NCBI GenBank assembly: GCA_938018005.1
Contig: CALIJG010000020.1
Coordinates: 62,001 to 126,000, forward strand
DNA length: 64,000 nucleotides
Source: an uncultured Candidatus Saccharibacteria bacterium
GTDB lineage: Bacteria; Patescibacteriota; Saccharimonadia; Saccharimonadales; Saccharimonadaceae
Direction of reading: 5' to 3'
Below the pieces are notes generated by a model. It saw only the letters and a program-made list of their open reading frames with translations. It was not told the origin of the DNA and did no database searches. This document shows, one piece after another, positions 61,876 through 64,000 of this stretch; position 1 is the first letter of the stretch; the number at the start of each line of letters is the position of its first letter. A program made the translations under genes and the position numbers.

Positions 61876-62775
61876 TTACCGCTCGTCGCTTGCTGGCCCA
61901 TGCCCCAGCGTCTCCAGTGTGCGGTCAACCACCTTTTGGGCAAAGCGCTGCACATCACTATCACTGTGTAGGTCGAGCCCCTCACCTTGGTCGATGAGAA
62001 AGCTGTGTGGCGGGAGATCTGAAACCATGCAGATTGGCCAACCATAGCTTCGCCCCCTCATAAACCCCATAGCGTGGCGTATGTTATTTGGCTCATGTTC
62101 CTTGAGGGCAAATACCCCGCGGCGCAAGAATGCTGGGTGTGCCAAGCAAAATGCCGCTGTGTCGATATCCAGATATTCCCCGGGCTGCACCACTGGTATC
62201 TGATATTCGACGCCACGGATATATCTATCATCTTCTTCTGTAGACTCAACCATCGTGAGGCCAAGCGAGTACCCCTCAGTACGCAATGCCTCGATCGCCG
62301 CATACAGTGCCCCACCACGCTGCATAATTCGCTCGGACGAAACTCTGCTAGACATCGATGCATTAACATACATCATTGCCTGCTTCCCATGAGTATCCTG
62401 GCGCACTTGATAATCTACCATATGCTCGGGCTCACCGTGTAGGTAAGCGCCAATATCTACCTCATCACCAGCGAAATCTAGCCGAGACTCTACAATTGGT
62501 CGCCGCCCCACTAGCTGATCTATAGCCACACGTCCCACTACTTGGCGCAAGCGCTGGCGGCCCTCTTCCCAGCCATAGCGCGCTAACTCGAGCGCCTCAT
62601 CCATCGTCCTTGTGCCCGACCACCGCTCCTCATCTGTCCTCAGGCTCGCTGCTCCGAGGTCAGACTGCTCTTGCTGCTCGGGCGCATGCTGCATCGCATC
62701 AATCATTTCGCCAATGCTATCGAGCTGACGAAAGTGCATCGTACGACCGTCATACTCTTGCTCAGAGCGACGCAT
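61876..62775 (-). CDS. DUF7192-like protein
   Basis: This 299-residue protein has RTMDEALELARYGWEEGRQR near residue 56, a pattern I recall from the DUF7192 group of phage and mobile-element proteins, which often sit beside MoxR-type ATPases. The rest has VDIGAYLHGEPEHMVDY and AFCLAHPAFLRRGVFA. There is no membrane segment and no catalytic motif. The start codon directly follows the ATPase stop (TAG ATG), with GAGGAGT as ribosome site, so the two are coupled. It may be the effector or target-binding partner of the ATPase. Confidence 0.5.
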   Translation of the reverse strand: MRRSEQEYDGRTMHFRQLDSIGEMIDAMQHAPEQQEQSDLGAASLRTDEERWSGTRTMDEALELARYGWEEGRQRLRQVVGRVAIDQLVGRRPIVESRLDFAGDEVDIGAYLHGEPEHMVDYQVRQDTHGKQAMMYVNASMSSRVSSERIMQRGGALYAAIEALRTEGYSLGLTMVESTEEDDRYIRGVEYQIPVVQPGEYLDIDTAAFCLAHPAFLRRGVFALKEHEPNNIRHAMGFMRGRSYGWPICMVSDLPPHSFLIDQGEGLDLHSDSDVQRFAQKVVDRTLETLGHGPASDER

Positions 62776-64000
62776 CTAGTGACTCCTCGGCCGCTTACCA
62801 CCCACGTCGGGGTGCTGCCTCAGCCAATTACACAGGGTAAATCGCCCAGGAACAAAACCGTGGCAGGCTTCAAATTGCTTGGCGTAATCCTGGACGTCAT
62901 GGTCGTTCAATTGCGAAAAGTGGTCTTTCACAAACTCTATTCGGTCATGTACTTCCGTCTTGATGTGGTCATTATCATTATCCTCTGTTTCCCATTGTGT
63001 GATGTCCCCACGGTCGCGCTGCCAACGCCGATCCTCTACATTGACTGCAGCAACTATATCTGAGACAAGGACCTTTTTTGTCGTCCAAATTTCGGGGTCT
63101 CCAAAGACCCGCCCTACTGCCCTGGATATTGTTGGCGTTTGCGATATGTCCGTTAGCTCACGCGAATGCATCGATTCCAAGTCCCAACACACTCGGACAA
63201 ATATACTAGTCTCGTAGTTGCTCGTGTCTAATTTATTGATATTATAACAGTCTGGTAAGAAACGACGTATAGAACTATCAAGAGATCTCTCAAGCCATCG
63301 TGTATTCGTTCTATCGATAGTAATTTCTTTATCCTCCGGTGGTGTAAACCACTCACTATCGTCTTTCTTTTCAGTATCTTTTGGCTGAGTTTCTTGAGAT
63401 GACTTACTGTGAGATTCATCAAGCTCTTTGCCTTTCGTAGCTTCGCGAGTCTTGTAGTCAAGCGCCTCCTGCACCCTCGGCATCAACCGCTTGGCATTCT
63501 CAGCTAGCTTCTCGCGGTCATGCTCCTTCATACCCTTATAGAGGAGCATCTCGCCCAGCCAGTCCTTACCGACGCCTAACTCAGCTAGGCGTACACCATA
63601 CAGGCTAGCACGCTGGCTAATGATAGCGCGGATACCAAGCTCGCCCAGTGCCTGGCGGTGCGCTCGCACCGTAGCCAGCCACTCTTTGGGGCTAGGTACC
63701 TCACCAGCCGAGATGTCGAGTGGCGAGCGGTTTATCTCCGTGCCAAGTATCAGCGCGTCCTCCAAATATTCATCAGTGTCCATTGGGATGAAGGCAAAGC
63801 GGTCGATGGTGGCTGCATCGATCGGTGCCCGGCCCACATACTCACTCGTTGCTCCGCGGCCAATCGTGTTGGCACTGGCGATGAAGCGCGCCGTCTCGTG
63901 GCGTGGCACTCTGCTATCCGGGAACTCACCATGGCCATTGGCAAGCGCACTGTTGAGGATAGTCAAAATACTTGCGCTACCATTATCGATCTCATCAAAC
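62776..64000 (-). CDS. MoxR-like AAA+ ATPase, 5' part beyond the right edge
   Basis: The frame is open to the window edge, so the N-terminus and Walker A lie outside. Visible are the Walker B FDEID at the edge, sensor 1 in RFIASANTIGRG and the arginine-containing stretch IDAATIDRFAFIPMDTDEYL, all of the MoxR/CbbQ/dynein-related type. A lid domain follows, then a charged linker (about residues 185-215) and a C-terminal domain of unknown type that ends with a Cys/Trp-rich segment (CHGFVPGRFTLCNWLRQHP). It is coupled to a DUF7192-like gene. It probably uses ATP to remodel a partner complex. Confidence 0.75.
   Translation of the reverse strand, partial: FDEIDNGSASILTILNSALANGHGEFPDSRVPRHETARFIASANTIGRGATSEYVGRAPIDAATIDRFAFIPMDTDEYLEDALILGTEINRSPLDISAGEVPSPKEWLATVRAHRQALGELGIRAIISQRASLYGVRLAELGVGKDWLGEMLLYKGMKEHDREKLAENAKRLMPRVQEALDYKTREATKGKELDESHSKSSQETQPKDTEKKDDSEWFTPPEDKEITIDRTNTRWLERSLDSSIRRFLPDCYNINKLDTSNYETSIFVRVCWDLESMHSRELTDISQTPTISRAVGRVFGDPEIWTTKKVLVSDIVAAVNVEDRRWQRDRGDITQWETEDNDNDHIKTEVHDRIEFVKDHFSQLNDHDVQDYAKQFEACHGFVPGRFTLCNWLRQHPDVGGKRPRSH

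Overview
The window looks like part of a Patescibacteria (CPR) chromosome, most likely Candidatus Saccharibacteria (TM7). This is inferred from gene content: the VirB2/PrgI/VirB4/VirD4 set with a CHAP hydrolase, a compact cell-wall/division cluster, a sigma region 4-HARE protein, DUF475, many small membrane proteins of no known family, and no biosynthetic operons in the core part. Core genes at about 19.3-62 kb are GC-rich. The first 19 kb are clearly more AT-rich and carry mobile-element genes, ending at a tRNA-Glu.

Region 1 (1-9 kb, minus strand) is a type IV secretion/conjugation operon: pilin, pilin-VirB6-like protein, PrgI, a TraC-like protein, VirB4, CHAP hydrolase and VirD4, then a partial unknown gene. 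Region 2 (8.6-15.8 kb) is AT-rich cargo: an HxlR regulator, a NUDIX hydrolase, a histidine ammonia-lyase gene broken by two frameshifts and, divergent from it, a tightly coupled five-gene operon (PfkB kinase, nucleoside deoxyribosyltransferase-like, ASCH, tandem GNAT, PaaK-like adenylating enzyme) that resembles a small pathway for an acylated nucleoside or sugar. Region 3 (15.8-19.3 kb) holds the plasmid/ICE-like remains: a stop-containing small gene, two strong hairpins, a replication-relaxation protein, small DNA-binding-type genes and a decayed serine integrase whose reading frame runs into tRNA-Glu.

Region 4 (19.4-44.5 kb) is chromosomal. It has an exported beta-propeller-like protein, a histidine kinase and response regulator with long disordered tails, RluB-like pseudouridine synthase, Der GTPase, a small exported Cys protein under a promoter with an AT repeat, a CobW-type GTPase, Pth, DUF475, a trypsin-like protease facing a catalytically dead paralogue, DprA, a CDP-alcohol phosphatidyltransferase, TopA, a sigma4-HARE protein and a methyltransferase. 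A roughly 1.85 kb stretch follows without convincing genes.

Region 5 (46.3-55.3 kb, minus strand) is a division/cell-wall cluster, mraZ-rsmH-ftsL-ftsI-mraY-ftsW-murG-ftsQ, lacking the Mur ligases, with a GTGGG-repeat array (MraZ boxes) upstream of mraZ. Region 6 (55.4-60.5 kb) holds a small regulated gene, a membrane protein and an operon of GH1 glycosidase, YvcK, HAD hydrolase and GalU. Region 7 (60.7-64 kb, minus strand) is a cassette of a MoxR-like AAA+ ATPase (cut by the right edge), a DUF7192-like protein and a KwaB/DUF4868-like protein, resembling a phage-defence module.

Two 83-nt copies of one structured element (54217-54299 plus, 60563-60645 minus) keep identical linkers and a conserved loop while both stems change by compensatory substitutions. 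This is the best evidence in the window for an undescribed RNA family.
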